Shown: piece after piece, positions 1 through 9,588 of the stretch | How positions within the stretch are numbered: the stretch's first letter is position 1 | Layout: each line of letters begins with the position of its first letter | Source of the DNA: Pseudotabrizicola alkalilacus | GTDB lineage: Bacteria; Pseudomonadota; Alphaproteobacteria; Rhodobacterales; Rhodobacteraceae | Assembly: GCF_003443995.1 (NCBI RefSeq) | Contig: NZ_QWEY01000002.1 | Span: forward strand, 310,001 to 374,000 | DNA: 64,000 bases | Direction of reading: 5' to 3' | Made by a program: the position numbers and the translations under genes | The notes under the pieces: model-generated | Seen by the model: only the letters and a program-made list of their open reading frames with translations | The model's database searches: none | Told to the model about the DNA's origin: nothing

Positions 1-150
1 GTCCCAGGCCTCTGCACAATCTTCACGAAACCCTGTCCGCCGCAGGCATTTTCTGACGTGCCAGTCATTGCCAAGTCATGTATTCCGGCACATGTCTGGC
101 CAAGCCCTCCGCCGTTCTCCGGCGCGGCACCGGCCTGAGCGAGGAAGAAC
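1..150. other. Left edge, no gene assigned
   Basis: No complete gene is visible. Forward frame 3 is open from the window edge to a TGA at 54-56 and frame 1 to a TGA at 136-138, so the 3' end of an upstream gene may lie here, but I do not recognise either peptide. A GAGGAA ribosome-binding stretch at 141-146 serves the next gene. Confidence 0.3.
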
Positions 151-864
151 GTGGTTTTCAAAAGGCGCGACCGGCGGGGCTGGCTGGCTTGGGTACGGGA
201 GATGTTCTACCCGACCGGGGGGTTTCGCCGTGCGACCCAATATGTGATCCACCGTATGCGACGCCTGCCAGACCGCCCGCACCGCATCGCGCGCGGCGTG
301 TTCGCGGGCAGCCTGATCGGCTTTCTGCCCTTGCCCGGCCTCCAGTTCCTTGGCGCCTGGGGTCTTGCATGGGCGATGCGCGGCAATGTTCTGGCCGCCC
401 TGCTGGCTACCTTCAACTCCAACCCGATCACCACACCTTTCTTTGCGGTGGGGGCGATCAGCCTTGGCCACTGGATGCTGGGCATCGACACCCCGCTGAG
501 CGCCGAGGCGATCGGCGATGGCTTTGCCCGCGCCGGTGCGGAGCTCTGGCACAACTTCCTGGCGATCTTTGGCCCCGAAACCATGCACTGGGACGGGCTG
601 GCGCAGTTCTGGTCCGATATCTACCTGCCCTATTTCATCGGCGCGCTGGGGCCGGGCATCCTGCTCAGCCTGATCTGCTACTACATCACCATCCCGCTGG
701 TCGAAGCCTATCAGAAGGCCCGCGCCGCCAAGTTCAAGGAACGCAGCGACAAGCGGCTCTTGCTGCGCGAAAAGCTGGCGGCGCTTGCCTTGCCACGGGA
801 CGCAGCCAAAACACCTGTGTTGGGTACAAAAGAAGGGGATGACCTCCCCCCACCCGCGCCGTAA
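151..864 (+). CDS. DUF2062 domain membrane protein
   Basis: 237 residues from a GTG start preceded by GAGGAA a few bases upstream. The N-terminal third is basic (MVFKRRDRRGW), followed by hydrophobic segments around residues 48-70 and 85-115 with the NSNPITTPFFAVGAISLG stretch, and another near 165-185; the C-terminus is charged and probably cytoplasmic. The NPITTPFF motif and small-residue helices are typical of DUF2062 proteins, whose biochemical role is not established. It lies 45 bp upstream of pdxJ on the same strand, a neighbour arrangement common in Rhodobacterales. Family assignment is firm, function is unknown. Confidence 0.85.
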   Translation: MVFKRRDRRGWLAWVREMFYPTGGFRRATQYVIHRMRRLPDRPHRIARGVFAGSLIGFLPLPGLQFLGAWGLAWAMRGNVLAALLATFNSNPITTPFFAVGAISLGHWMLGIDTPLSAEAIGDGFARAGAELWHNFLAIFGPETMHWDGLAQFWSDIYLPYFIGALGPGILLSLICYYITIPLVEAYQKARAAKFKERSDKRLLLREKLAALALPRDAAKTPVLGTKEGDDLPPPAP

Positions 865-909
865 TCTCGGCACCGAAGACACAGGGACGCTGATATAAAG
901 GACGGGGCC

Positions 910-1662
910 ATGACACAGACTGGCAAATTGCGGCTCGGGATCAACATCGACCACGTGGCCACCCTGCGCAACGCGCGCGGCACCGTCTGGCCCGACCCGC
1001 TGCGCGCCGCTCTGCTGGCCGAGGCGGCAGGGGCCGACGGCATCACCGCCCATCTGCGCGAAGACCGCCGCCACATCCGCGACGCCGACATGGTCGCGCT
1101 GAAAGCAGGTATCGGCATCCCGCTGAACTTTGAATGCGGCGCCACCGCCGAGATGCAGGCGATCTGCCTGGCGACAAAACCGCATGCCGTCTGTCTGGTC
1201 CCCGAACGCCGCGAGGAACGCACCACCGAGGGCGGGCTTGACGTGGCAGGCGACGCGGCCCGTTTGGCCAGTTTCATCACGCCCCTGCGCGACGCAGGCG
1301 CGCGGGTCAGCCTGTTCATCGGCCATGATGCCCGCCAGATCGAATCCGCAGCCCGTATCGGTGCCGCTGTGGTCGAGTTGCACACTGGCCATTACTCGGA
1401 CCTCCACGCCGAGGGCCGGATGGGCGAGGCCGAAGCCGAGCTCGACGCCTTGCGCCGGGGGGCTGCGCTGGCGCAATCACTGGGGCTGGAGGTGCATGCT
1501 GGTCATGGCCTGACCTATGACAACGTCGCCCCCATCGCCGCCATCCCGCAGGTGGTCGAGCTGAACATCGGCCATTTCCTGATCGGCGAGGCGGTGTTCA
1601 TCGGCCTTGGCCCGGCGATCAGCGAAATGCGCCGTCTGATGGACGCGGCGCGAGGGCTGTGA
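910..1662 (+). CDS. pdxJ: Pyridoxine 5'-phosphate synthase PdxJ
   Basis: 250 residues, the usual family length. PdxJ condenses 3-amino-2-oxopropyl phosphate with 1-deoxy-D-xylulose 5-phosphate to make pyridoxine 5'-phosphate in the cytoplasm (DXP-dependent vitamin B6 pathway). The TIM-barrel start [17 protein letters not shown], the LREDRRHI loop and the C-terminal [19 protein letters not shown] stretch are all typical PdxJ landmarks. ATG start with a purine-rich leader (AAAGGACGGGGCC). The cluster's many PLP enzymes (bhcA, bhcB, bhcC) depend on this cofactor, although they lie 29 kb away. Confidence 0.96.
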   Translation: MTQTGKLRLGINIDHVATLRNARGTVWPDPLRAALLAEAAGADGITAHLREDRRHIRDADMVALKAGIGIPLNFECGATAEMQAICLATKPHAVCLVPERREERTTEGGLDVAGDAARLASFITPLRDAGARVSLFIGHDARQIESAARIGAAVVELHTGHYSDLHAEGRMGEAEAELDALRRGAALAQSLGLEVHAGHGLTYDNVAPIAAIPQVVELNIGHFLIGEAVFIGLGPAISEMRRLMDAARGL

Positions 1663-1693
1663 GCGGGGCGCGCGGGGCGGATCGCGAAAAGAT

Positions 1694-1713
1694 GAGTATT
1701 TGGAAAGCAGCAA
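1694..1713 (+). repeat. Interspersed repeat, GAGTATTT...AGCAGCAA class
   Basis: GAGTATTTGGAAAGCAGCAA, preceded by a GC-rich run. It matches cores at 10395, 22464, 35532 and 53919 and lies in the leader of the next gene. It contains an in-frame TTG at 1700, which I do not take as the start. Confidence 0.8.
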
Positions 1714-1729
1714 TCTGCAGAGCCGCGCC

Positions 1730-2176
1730 ATGCGGGTGACCGGCGCGGCAGCGGTATGGTCGCTGATGCTGGCCTTGCCGGTCGCGGCGCAGGATGTGGC
1801 GGAGTGTGACTGGCGCGCCGCAGCGCAGGCGATTGCCGAGCCGTGGGCCGCCAACACCGCCACCTTTGCCAATGGCGCGGTCAGGCTGGCGGTGATGGAT
1901 GTGCTCGAACCCGCCGCCGGGGCCTATCACCTGCTGATCCTGTCGCCGCCCCGCAGCGAGTTGGGCGAGCGTCAGTGCCGGGTGATGTCGGCTGACGGCA
2001 GCTTCGGCTTTGCCGGGCTGTCGGTTGTTGGAGCCACGGCCAGCTATGACCCGGCGACCGGACTGACCGTCAGCCTGCCCGCCAAGCGCTGGTCCGAGGG
2101 CGATGTCTTCACCGACACGCGGCTGCTGGTCACCATCAATCAGGCCAGCGGTGCGATCAGCGGCAGTCTGGAATAG
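1730..2176 (+). CDS. Small exported hypothetical protein
   Basis: 148 residues from the ATG at 1730. The start gives a clean signal peptide (MRVTGAAAVWSLMLALPVAAQD, cleavage likely after AQ or AAQ). An upstream in-frame TTG at 1700 would add residues encoded by a dispersed repeat and spoil the signal peptide. The mature part has two cysteines (ECDW and RQCR), possibly a disulfide, and looks like a small beta-rich domain ending GAISGSLE. I do not recognise the family. It sits between pdxJ and acpS, so it is probably transcribed with them. Confidence 0.6.
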   Translation: MRVTGAAAVWSLMLALPVAAQDVAECDWRAAAQAIAEPWAANTATFANGAVRLAVMDVLEPAAGAYHLLILSPPRSELGERQCRVMSADGSFGFAGLSVVGATASYDPATGLTVSLPAKRWSEGDVFTDTRLLVTINQASGAISGSLE

Positions 2177-2197
2177 CGCGATGATGAAGGGCTCACG

Positions 2198-2638
2198 ATG
2201 ATTTTGGGCATCGGCAGCGATCTGGCCAATATCGAGCGTATCGAGGCCACCCTGGCGCGGTTTGGCGACCGCTTCCTGGCCCGCGTGTTCACCGAGCATG
2301 AACAGCGCAAGGCCGCCAGCCGCCCGCATGGCGTGGCCGCCACCTATGCCAAACGCTGGGCCGCGAAAGAGGCCTGTTCCAAGGCCTTGGGCACCGGCCT
2401 GCGCATGGGCATTGCCTGGAAAGACATGGCGGTGACCAATCTGCCCACCGGCCAGCCGGTGATGCATGTCACCGGCTGGGCCGCCGAGCGGTTGCAGGCC
2501 ATGACCCCTGCGGGGCACGAGGCAGTGATCCATGTGACCCTGACCGATGATCACCCCTGGGCGCAGGCCTTTGTGGTGATCGAGGCGCGCCCGCTGGCAG
2601 CGCTGCCCGCAGACGCCGCCGGGCCGGGGCGAACTTGA
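2198..2638 (+). CDS. acpS: Holo-[acyl-carrier-protein] synthase AcpS
   Basis: 146 residues. AcpS transfers the 4'-phosphopantetheine arm of CoA to the conserved serine of acyl carrier protein, activating fatty-acid synthesis. The N-terminal [16 protein letters not shown] carries the metal-binding aspartate (D8), and the second motif [16 protein letters not shown] (about residues 50-65) carries the catalytic glutamate. Length is slightly above the 120-130 of many homologues because of a C-terminal extension ending GPGRT. The order acpS-lepB-rnc-era is typical for alphaproteobacteria. Confidence 0.95.
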   Translation: MILGIGSDLANIERIEATLARFGDRFLARVFTEHEQRKAASRPHGVAATYAKRWAAKEACSKALGTGLRMGIAWKDMAVTNLPTGQPVMHVTGWAAERLQAMTPAGHEAVIHVTLTDDHPWAQAFVVIEARPLAALPADAAGPGRT

Positions 2639-2694
2639 CTCGCGCAGGCGCAGGGCGCATGTAGCGGCCCGAAGAGCAGCAAGGTGGATATGGC

Positions 2695-3483
2695 ATGGCC
2701 AGCACGGCAAAAAACGACGGCGGCATCGTCGAGACGATCAAGACAGTGGTCTATGCATTGTTGATTGCAGGCGTGTTCCGCACCTTGTTTTTTCAGCCGT
2801 TCTGGATTCCCTCGGGCAGCATGAAAGACACGCTGCTGATCGGCGACTTTCTGTTCGTCAACAAGATGGCTTATGGCTACAGCCGCTATTCCTGCCCGTT
2901 CTCGGCCTGCCCGTTTGATGGCCGCCTGTTCTTCAGCGAGCCCGAGCGCGGCGATGTGGTGGTGTTCCGCCACCCGGTCAACGGATCGGATTTCATCAAG
3001 CGTCTGATCGGCCTGCCGGGGGATACCGTGCAGATGCGCGCGGGCGTGGTCTATCTGAACGGCACAGCGGTGCCGCAGGAAGCGGCGGGCCAGTTCAGCG
3101 AGCTTTATGAGCAGCAGGGGCCGATGGGCCAGCTGCCGCGCTGTGAAAACGGCCCGGTGGGTCAGGGCGACATCTGCACCAAGTCGAAATCGCGCGAAAC
3201 CCTGCCGGGCGGGCGCACCCATGACGTGCTCAACATCGACACCAATGGCGCGGGCGACAACACCGATGTGTTCACCGTGCCTGCGGGGCATTACTTCTTC
3301 ATGGGCGACAACCGCGACAACAGCCAGGACAGCCGCTTTGTGCAGGCCGTCGGCGGCGTGGGCTTTGTGCCCGCCGACCACCTGATCGGCCGCGCCGACC
3401 GGATCATGTTCTCCTCCGCCGGCCGCTCGATGCTGTATTTCTGGACCTGGCGTTCGGATCGTTTCTTCAAGGCGGTGGAATGA
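2695..3483 (+). CDS. lepB: Signal peptidase I LepB
   Basis: 262 residues. Cleaves signal peptides of exported proteins on the periplasmic face of the inner membrane. There is a single N-terminal membrane segment around residues 17-33. The catalytic serine S42 is in [16 protein letters not shown], the general-base lysine K102 in [11 protein letters not shown], and the family box [12 protein letters not shown] is near residue 205. A cysteine pair ([10 protein letters not shown]) and a second Cys region in the insertion are common in alphaproteobacterial LepB. Its stop overlaps the rnc start (ATGA), implying translational coupling. Confidence 0.96.
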   Translation: MASTAKNDGGIVETIKTVVYALLIAGVFRTLFFQPFWIPSGSMKDTLLIGDFLFVNKMAYGYSRYSCPFSACPFDGRLFFSEPERGDVVVFRHPVNGSDFIKRLIGLPGDTVQMRAGVVYLNGTAVPQEAAGQFSELYEQQGPMGQLPRCENGPVGQGDICTKSKSRETLPGGRTHDVLNIDTNGAGDNTDVFTVPAGHYFFMGDNRDNSQDSRFVQAVGGVGFVPADHLIGRADRIMFSSAGRSMLYFWTWRSDRFFKAVE

Positions 3484-4166
3484 GGCTGGCTGCGGACCTA
3501 AAGGCCTTTGAAGGCCGGATCGGGCACACGTTCCACACGCCCGAGCTGCTGGTCCGCGCGGTGACCCATGCCTCGCTCTCGTCGCAGACCCGGCCCGACA
3601 ACCAGCGGCTGGAGTTTCTGGGCGACCGAGTTCTGGGCCTTGTGATGGCCGAGGCGCTGCTGGGCGCCGATGTGGTCGCGACCGAGGGGCAGCTGGCCCC
3701 GCGCTTCAACGCGATGGTGCGCAAGGAGACCTGCGCCGATGTCGCCCGCGCCATCGGTCTGGGCGAGGTGATGAAGCTGGGCCGCTCTGAGATGCTCTCC
3801 GGTGGCCGCCGCAAAGAGGCGCTCTTGGGCGACGCGATGGAGGCGCTGATTGCCGCCGTCTATCTGGACGGCGGGTTCGATGCCGCCCGCGCGCTGGTGC
3901 TGCGGCTCTGGGCCGACCGGATCGGCGCGGTGGACCACGACGCCCGCGACCCCAAGACCGCCCTGCAGGAATGGGCGCAAGCCCGCGGCATGACCCCGCC
4001 GTGCTATACACAGACCGGACGCACCGGCCCCGACCATCAACCGATTTTCACCGTCGAAGTGACCCTGGACAACGGCGCGCGCGAAACCGCCCGCGCAGGC
4101 TCCAAACGCATCGCCGAACAACAGGCCGCCCGCGCTTTGCTGGCCAGGCTGGAGCAAGAGACATGA
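3480..4166 (+). CDS. rnc: Ribonuclease III
   Basis: 228 residues. Cleaves double-stranded RNA in rRNA and mRNA processing. The endonuclease domain occupies residues 1-150 with the signature [21 protein letters not shown] (metal-binding Glu and Asp) and the second acidic cluster [16 protein letters not shown]; a double-stranded RNA-binding domain follows from about residue 155 ([14 protein letters not shown] to the basic [17 protein letters not shown]). ATG start overlaps the lepB stop, and its own stop overlaps the era ATG, so the three genes are translationally coupled. Confidence 0.96.
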   Translation: MRLAADLKAFEGRIGHTFHTPELLVRAVTHASLSSQTRPDNQRLEFLGDRVLGLVMAEALLGADVVATEGQLAPRFNAMVRKETCADVARAIGLGEVMKLGRSEMLSGGRRKEALLGDAMEALIAAVYLDGGFDAARALVLRLWADRIGAVDHDARDPKTALQEWAQARGMTPPCYTQTGRTGPDHQPIFTVEVTLDNGARETARAGSKRIAEQQAARALLARLEQET

Positions 4167-5077
4167 CAGACACCACCCGCGCCGGCTTTGTCGCGCTGAT
4201 CGGCGAACCCAATGCCGGCAAATCCACCCTCTTGAACCGCATGGTCGGGGCCAAGGTCTCGATCGTGACGCATAAGGTGCAGACCACCCGCACCCGGATC
4301 CGGGGTGTCGCGATCGAGGGCGTCTCGCAGATCGTCTTTGTCGACACCCCCGGCCTGTTCCGCCCGCGCCGCCGTCTGGACCGCGCCATGGTCAAAGCCG
4401 CCTGGGGCGGCGCATCTGATGCCGATGTCATTGTGCTGATGATCGAGGCGCATCGCGGCATGACCGAAGGCGTGTCCGCCATCATCGACCGGATGCGTGA
4501 TGAGATGCCGCAGGGCCAGCCGGTGGCGCTGGCCATCAACAAGATCGACCGGGTGCAGGCCGAAGTGCTGCTCGCATTGGCCGAAAAGCTGAACGAGGCC
4601 TTTCCCTTTGCCAAAACCTTCATGATCAGCGCTGAAAAAGGCTACGGCGTCAAAGACCTGCGCGAATGGCTGGCGGGTCAGATCCCCGAGGGGCCGTGGT
4701 TCTATCCCGAAGACCAGATCGCTGATCTGCCGATGCGGATGATCGCCGCCGAAATGACCCGCGAAAAGCTGACCCTGCGCCTGCACGAAGAACTGCCTTA
4801 CCAGCTCACGGTCGAGACTGAAAAGTGGGAGGACAAGCCCGACGGATCGACCCGCATCGACCAGATCATCTATGTCATGCGCGACGGCCACAAAGGCATC
4901 GTGCTGGGCAACAAGGGCGAGACGATCAAATCCATCGGCTCTGCCTCCCGCGCCGACATCTCGGAATTTCTCGGCCGCACCGTCCACCTGTTCCTGCAGG
5001 TCAAGGTCCGCCCGAACTGGCTGGACGAGCCTGAGCGCTATTCTGAAATGGGGCTGGACTTCAAAGACGGGGACTGA
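4163..5077 (+). CDS. era: GTPase Era
   Basis: 304 residues from the ATG that overlaps the rnc stop. Era is a GTPase that binds the 3' end of 16S rRNA and assists 30S ribosome maturation. The G1 loop GEPNAGKST (residues 14-22), G2 around [10 protein letters not shown]3 DTPGL, G4 NKID and G5 SAEKG are all present. The C-terminal KH RNA-binding domain includes [22 protein letters not shown]. An upstream open extension of the frame to 3971 lies wholly inside rnc and is not the start. Confidence 0.96.
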   Translation: MTDTTRAGFVALIGEPNAGKSTLLNRMVGAKVSIVTHKVQTTRTRIRGVAIEGVSQIVFVDTPGLFRPRRRLDRAMVKAAWGGASDADVIVLMIEAHRGMTEGVSAIIDRMRDEMPQGQPVALAINKIDRVQAEVLLALAEKLNEAFPFAKTFMISAEKGYGVKDLREWLAGQIPEGPWFYPEDQIADLPMRMIAAEMTREKLTLRLHEELPYQLTVETEKWEDKPDGSTRIDQIIYVMRDGHKGIVLGNKGETIKSIGSASRADISEFLGRTVHLFLQVKVRPNWLDEPERYSEMGLDFKDGD

Positions 5078-5421
5078 TGGTGCCTGCTGACATCCGGCTC
5101 AAGGCCGACCTCTGGGTTTCGGCCTATCTCAACCGTCTGCGCCTCGCCGATATTCCGGCCTATGTCACCCGCAAGGGCGACCCCACCGCAGGCACCGTGC
5201 TGGTCAAGGTCGCGCTTCTGGACGGCACCGCCCGCGCGTTCGAGCGCGGCTATGACCTGACCACCGGCACACGGCTCTGGCGGCTGATGGCCGAGGGGTC
5301 GGAGCGCGAGGTTGACGCGGCTCTGACCCGCGCCGGGCAGCGCGACCCTGACCTCTGGGTGATCGAGCTGGAACACAAGGCCGGCCGCACCCTCTTGGAC
5401 GAAGACGGCCTCTCGGCCTGA
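5077..5421 (+). CDS. DUF1491 family protein
   Basis: 114 residues. Starts on the last base of the era stop codon (one-base overlap), so it is probably translated by re-initiation. The sequence [45 protein letters not shown] and the closing DLWVIELEHKAGRTLLDE are typical of DUF1491 proteins, which sit next to era or recO in Rhodobacterales. No catalytic residues are apparent. Function unknown. Confidence 0.85.
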   Translation: MVPADIRLKADLWVSAYLNRLRLADIPAYVTRKGDPTAGTVLVKVALLDGTARAFERGYDLTTGTRLWRLMAEGSEREVDAALTRAGQRDPDLWVIELEHKAGRTLLDEDGLSA

Positions 5422-5464
5422 GACCGGCTTGCAAGCCGCCCGTCCCGCCTGCAAAGATCAGCCG

Positions 5465-6190
5465 ATGGACTGGCGCGAAGACGGCATCCTTCTTTCCATG
5501 CGCCCGCATGGCGAAGGCTCCGCGATCATCGAGGTGTTTACCAGCGGCCATGGCCGCCATTTGGGCGTGGTCCGGGGCGGCGCCTCGCGCAAACGCGCGC
5601 CCCTGCTGCAACCGGGCGCACAGCTTGACCTGACTTGGCGCGCTCGGCTCAATGACCAGATCGGGGCATTTCTGGCCGAACCCTTAAAATCGCGCGCGGC
5701 TGTGCTGGAAAGCCCGCTGGCGCTCGCGGGCCTCACCGCTGCCTGCGCGATGCTGCATATCAGCCTGCCCGAACGCGACCCGCATCCGCTGCTCTACGCC
5801 CGCACCCTGTCGCTGATGGATGCCATGGCGGGCGGCACCGACTGGGTAGGTGATTACCTGCGCTGGGAGATGCTGCTGCTGGACGAGATCGGCTTTGGCC
5901 TTGATCTCTCGCGCTGTGCGGTGACCGGACAGCGCGACGATCTGGCTTTCGTCAGCCCGCGCACCGGCCGTGCCGTCTCGCGCAACGCGGCTGGCGACTG
6001 GGCCCCGAAACTGCTGCCGCTGCCACAGGCGCTGATGGGGCAGGGGCCTGCGACCCCGGCCGAGGTGGCGCAAGCCCTTGCCATCACCGGCCATTTCCTC
6101 GCCCGCGAACTGGCGTCGGACACGCGGCCATCCGCCTTGCCCGAATCCCGCAACCGCCTGCTTGCCCGGCTGGCGCGCGCCAACGGCTAA
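5465..6190 (+). CDS. recO: DNA repair protein RecO
   Basis: 241 residues from ATG 5465 (MDWREDGILLSMRPHGEGSAIIEVF). RecO helps RecF/RecR load RecA at gaps and anneals single strands. The N-terminal OB-fold is marked by ILLSMRPHGEGSAIIEVFTSGHGRH and GVVRGGASRK, followed by a helical domain (WEMLLLDEIGFGLDLSRCAVTG). A more upstream in-frame start at 5429 gives twelve unlike residues and has no family support. It is 43 bp downstream of the DUF1491 gene. Confidence 0.9.
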   Translation: MDWREDGILLSMRPHGEGSAIIEVFTSGHGRHLGVVRGGASRKRAPLLQPGAQLDLTWRARLNDQIGAFLAEPLKSRAAVLESPLALAGLTAACAMLHISLPERDPHPLLYARTLSLMDAMAGGTDWVGDYLRWEMLLLDEIGFGLDLSRCAVTGQRDDLAFVSPRTGRAVSRNAAGDWAPKLLPLPQALMGQGPATPAEVAQALAITGHFLARELASDTRPSALPESRNRLLARLARANG

Positions 6191-6280
6191 ATCTGCCCGC
6201 AGCAGACAAACGACGCCAAATGTCGCGGTCAGATCAGACCCGCCGCCCAAAACTTGGGCAGATGGCGGGCGAGAGATGAG

Positions 6281-7501
6281 ATGGCCAACAGATATATCCC
6301 CCTCCACCTGAAACACGCGCCGACCCCAAGGATCGAAAGCTTTGCCATGCTGACGGGACTGGAATCGGCGGTGCGTGGCATGCTGGTCTCGGCGATGCCG
6401 TTGGCGGTCTACGACGCGCTTGGCAGCGCCGAATCCACATCATCGGCTTACTTCGTGGCCGGAATCGTGTCGATGATCTGGGGGCTGATGGTGCCATGGG
6501 CCACCCGCCACATTCCCCGGCGCTGGATGTATACGCTGGGGTGCGGCCTTTACTTTGTCGGCATGACATTGGCGATTGCAGGCAGCGCTGCGCTGATGCC
6601 TGTCGCGCTGACCTGCCTTGCCATGGCGACGGCGACCACCTTTGTCTGCCTGAACGCCTATATTCTCGACTATATCGACCGCCAGAATCTGGGCCGCAGC
6701 CAATCGTTGCAGATGGTGTTCTCGGCCGGGCCATGGGCGGTCGGGCCGCTGCTGGGCGTCTGGCTGCGCAGTCTCTGGGCACCCTTGCCCTTTATCGTGG
6801 CGGGGGTGTTTGCGGTGCTGCTTCTGGCGGCGTTCTGGGTGCTGCGACTGGGCAATGGCAAACAGATCACCCGTGCACGCGGCCCCGCCGCCAACCCGCT
6901 GGCCTATCTGGGCCGGTTCTTTGCCCAACCGCGCCTGATCGCTGGCTGGTTGTTTGCGGTGATGCGCTCCTGCGGCTGGTGGGTTTATGTGGTCTATCTG
7001 CCGATCTTCTGCATCGAGGCTGGCTTGGGCGACAAGGTCGGCGGTGTTGCCCTGTCGCTGTCCAACGCGCTGCTGTTCGCCTCGCCGCTGTTGCTGCGCT
7101 TTGCCCGTGCAGCCTCGGTCCGCCGCACGGTGCGCTTTGCCTTTGGAACCTGCGGTCTGCTGTTCGTGGCCGCCGCACTGGTCTCGCCGCTGCCTTGGGC
7201 CACGGTGCTATGCTGCATGGCGGCTGCGGTGTTTCTGGTGCTGCTCGACATCGTTGGCGGCCTGCCGTTCCTGATGGCGGTCAAACCGTCGGAGCGCACG
7301 GAGATGTCGGCAGTCTATTCCAGTTTTCGCGATGTGTCAGGCATCCTGACGCCGGGTGCGGCCTGGCTGGTGCTGCTGGTCGCCCCCCTGACCGGCATCT
7401 TCGCCGCTTCTGGCGCGGGGCTTTTGCTGGCATGGGCCATCTCGGGCCGTCTGCACCCCCGGCTCGGCGTGCCCCGCCCGTCGCGCGGCCAACCCGCCTG
7501 A
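6281..7501 (+). CDS. MFS-type transporter
   Basis: 406 residues from ATG 6281; an upstream TTG at 6254 is possible but adds an unlike basic leader. About 11-12 hydrophobic helices are visible, with the half-way loop LRLGNGKQITRARGPAANPLAYLGRFFAQPR separating two six-helix halves. The pattern fits the major facilitator superfamily. Substrate and direction of transport cannot be read from the sequence. It is 90 bp after recO; the downstream side carries an inverted-repeat element. Confidence 0.7.
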   Translation: MANRYIPLHLKHAPTPRIESFAMLTGLESAVRGMLVSAMPLAVYDALGSAESTSSAYFVAGIVSMIWGLMVPWATRHIPRRWMYTLGCGLYFVGMTLAIAGSAALMPVALTCLAMATATTFVCLNAYILDYIDRQNLGRSQSLQMVFSAGPWAVGPLLGVWLRSLWAPLPFIVAGVFAVLLLAAFWVLRLGNGKQITRARGPAANPLAYLGRFFAQPRLIAGWLFAVMRSCGWWVYVVYLPIFCIEAGLGDKVGGVALSLSNALLFASPLLLRFARAASVRRTVRFAFGTCGLLFVAAALVSPLPWATVLCCMAAAVFLVLLDIVGGLPFLMAVKPSERTEMSAVYSSFRDVSGILTPGAAWLVLLVAPLTGIFAASGAGLLLAWAISGRLHPRLGVPRPSRGQPA

Positions 7502-7537
7502 CCGCCCCGGCGCAGCAGCTGTGGTCAGGGGCAGCAA

Positions 7538-7612
7538 GATGAGTATTTTTGCCAGGATGAATGGGCAAAGCGCTGCGCTTTTGATTTCATCCTGGCAAAA
7601 TACTCAAAAAAA
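7538..7612. repeat. Inverted pair of GATGAGTATTTTTGCC repeats (hairpin)
   Basis: GATGAGTATTTTTGCCAGG starts at 7538 and its near-perfect reverse complement (TCATCCTGGCAAAATACTC) lies at 7587-7605, followed by seven A. Together they make a stem of about 19 bp around a 30-base loop. A single copy of the same core is at 59364-59388. Located in the gap between the convergent MFS and acyl-CoA dehydrogenase genes, so it may act as a transcript 3' end. Confidence 0.7.
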
Positions 7613-7658
7613 GGCCCGTTGCTGCGGGAGCAAAGGTTAAAAATCTGTAAAAACGGCA

Positions 7659-7699
7659 GGGTCAAGGTATTGATATAAAACGATTCTATACCCTGACCC
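7659..7699 (-). terminator. Probable terminator of the acyl-CoA dehydrogenase gene
   Basis: Inverted repeat GGGTCAAGGTAT (7659-7670) and ATACCCTGACCC (7688-7699), 11 of 12 bases paired, 17-base loop. On the minus strand it follows the gene's stop by about 22 bp and is itself followed by a run of T (TGCCGTTTTT). Confidence 0.5.
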
Positions 7700-7721
7700 C
7701 CTGTGTTACATCCTGCTCCAG

Positions 7722-9386
7722 TCAGTCCAGCAGCCGCCGCGCAATCACCTGCGCCTGAATCTCGGCTGCGCCCTCAAAGATGTTGAGGATGCGGGCATCG
7801 CACAGGATGCGGCTGATCTGATACTCCAGCGCAAAGCCGTTGCCGCCATGGATCTGCAGCGCATTGTCCGCCGCCGCCCAGGCCACCCGCGCGCCCAGCA
7901 GTTTGGCCATCCCGGCCTCCAGATCGCAGCGCTTGTCATGGTCCTTTTGCCAGGCGCTGAAATAGGTCAGCTGCCGCGCCACCATGATCTCCACCGCCAT
8001 CATGGCCAGCTTCCCCGCCACGCGCGGGAACTCGATCAGGGCCTTGCCGAACTGCTTGCGGTCCTCCGCATAGCTCATCCCCACATCAAGCGCGTTCTGC
8101 GCCACGCCGATGGCGCGGGCGGCGGTCTGGATGCGGGCGGATTCAAAGGTCTGCATCAGCTGCTTGAACCCTTGCCCCTCGACCCCGCCAAGAAGGTTGT
8201 CGCCCTTCACCTTGAAGTCGTCAAAGTTGACGGTGTATTCCTTCATGCCGCGATATCCCAGCACCTCGATCTCGCCGCCCGACAGGCCGGGATCGACAAA
8301 CGGGGCCTCATCGGTGCCGGGGGTCTTTTCGGCCAGAAACATCGACAGCCCGCGATAATCAGAGGTGGCATCGACAGAGCGCGCGAGCACCGTCATCACA
8401 TGGGTCCGGGCGGCATGGGTGATCCAGGTCTTGTTGCCGGTGATGGTCCAATCCTCGCCCTCGCGCCGGGCGCGGGTGCGCAGCGACCCGAGGTCCGACC
8501 CGGTGTTGGGTTCGGTGAACACCGCCGTCGGCAGGATCTCCCCGCTGGCCAGTTTCGGCAACCACTGGGCCTTTTGCGCAGGCGTGCCGCCGCACAGGAT
8601 CAGCTCCGCCGCGATCTCGGAGCGGGTGCCGAGTGAGCCCACGCCGATATAGCCGCGCGACAGCTCTTCCGACACCACCACCATGCTGGCCTTGGACAGA
8701 CCAAAGCCGCCGAACTCCTCGGGAATGGTCAGGCCGAACACGCCCATTTCCGCCAGCTGGTCGATCACCGACATCGGGATCAGCTCGTCCTTCAGATGCC
8801 ACTCATGCGCGAACGGCGCGACCTGTTCGGCGGCAAAGCGGCGGAACTGGTCGCGGATCATCTCTAACTCGTCATCAAGGCCCGTCGCGCCAAAGGTGGC
8901 ATTGGCGCGGCCATCGCGCATCAGCGGCACCAGCGCCGCGCGGGCGGCGGCGGTGTTGCCCTGTGCCATCAGCCGTTGCGCCGCAGGCCCCCATGCAGGT
9001 GTGAGGTCCAGATCCTGCAACCGGGCGATTTCGCCCTGGCTCATCGGGATGCCGCCGTGGATCTGGCTCAGATACTCGCCATAGGCGATCTGCAGGATCA
9101 GCCCCTCCATCTCGCCGAACTTGCCGTCCGCTTGCAGGCGGAGCGCCCAAGCCTGCATCTGGCGCAGGGCCTCGGTATAGGTCGCCAGCCAGGACAGCGC
9201 ATGCGCTGCATACTGGTGCGCCTCCATCGCGGGGGCGGACACTTTGCCGCCAACCGTCACCAAAGCCCGCAAATTCTCCCGCCCATGGGTGAACAGGGCC
9301 TCTGCCTCGGGCAGGGCCTGCGCGGTGAGGTCAAGAAGCCCGGTGAGCAGGGGCGAGGGGGGGAGGGTTTGTCCGTCGTGGGCCAT
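7722..9386 (-). CDS. mcd: Acyl-CoA dehydrogenase, probable (2S)-methylsuccinyl-CoA dehydrogenase
   Basis: 554 residues from the ATG at 9386. An extra N-terminal helical domain of about 150 residues (LTAQALPEAEALFTHGRENLRALVTVGG...) precedes the ordinary FAD acyl-CoA dehydrogenase fold (DQFRRFAAEQVAPFAHEWH, TEPNTGSDLGSLRT, GNKTWITHA, QIHGGNGFALEYQISR). This length and N-terminal extension match methylsuccinyl-CoA dehydrogenase of the ethylmalonyl-CoA pathway, which oxidises methylsuccinyl-CoA to mesaconyl-CoA during acetyl-CoA assimilation and passes electrons to ETF (etfBA at 19.8-21.5 kb). The specific name rests on recalled family resemblance; another large acyl-CoA dehydrogenase is possible. 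The frame stays open upstream to 9791 but that part is non-coding. Confidence 0.75.
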   Translation of the reverse strand: MAHDGQTLPPSPLLTGLLDLTAQALPEAEALFTHGRENLRALVTVGGKVSAPAMEAHQYAAHALSWLATYTEALRQMQAWALRLQADGKFGEMEGLILQIAYGEYLSQIHGGIPMSQGEIARLQDLDLTPAWGPAAQRLMAQGNTAAARAALVPLMRDGRANATFGATGLDDELEMIRDQFRRFAAEQVAPFAHEWHLKDELIPMSVIDQLAEMGVFGLTIPEEFGGFGLSKASMVVVSEELSRGYIGVGSLGTRSEIAAELILCGGTPAQKAQWLPKLASGEILPTAVFTEPNTGSDLGSLRTRARREGEDWTITGNKTWITHAARTHVMTVLARSVDATSDYRGLSMFLAEKTPGTDEAPFVDPGLSGGEIEVLGYRGMKEYTVNFDDFKVKGDNLLGGVEGQGFKQLMQTFESARIQTAARAIGVAQNALDVGMSYAEDRKQFGKALIEFPRVAGKLAMMAVEIMVARQLTYFSAWQKDHDKRCDLEAGMAKLLGARVAWAAADNALQIHGGNGFALEYQISRILCDARILNIFEGAAEIQAQVIARRLLD

Positions 9387-9588
9387 GGCGCGATTCCTGT
9401 CCTTGGATTCTGCGAGTGCATTGGAGCTAATCACTTTGCAAGTGCAGCGCAACTTAATTTCAACATAAACCGGGTCAAGTGACCGAAAGTGTCGCAGGCG
9501 AATTGCCGCCGCGGTCTGTCCGACACAAGTTTCCGCCAAAGTTCCCCAAGGGGTTTTCATTTCCTGCGCCGCGCGCGATGCAGGGCGC

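Noticed and set aside
1694-1729. TTG start at 1700 for the exported protein, using repeat sequence
   Set aside because: It would place repeat-derived residues before a clean signal peptide that starts at ATG 1730.
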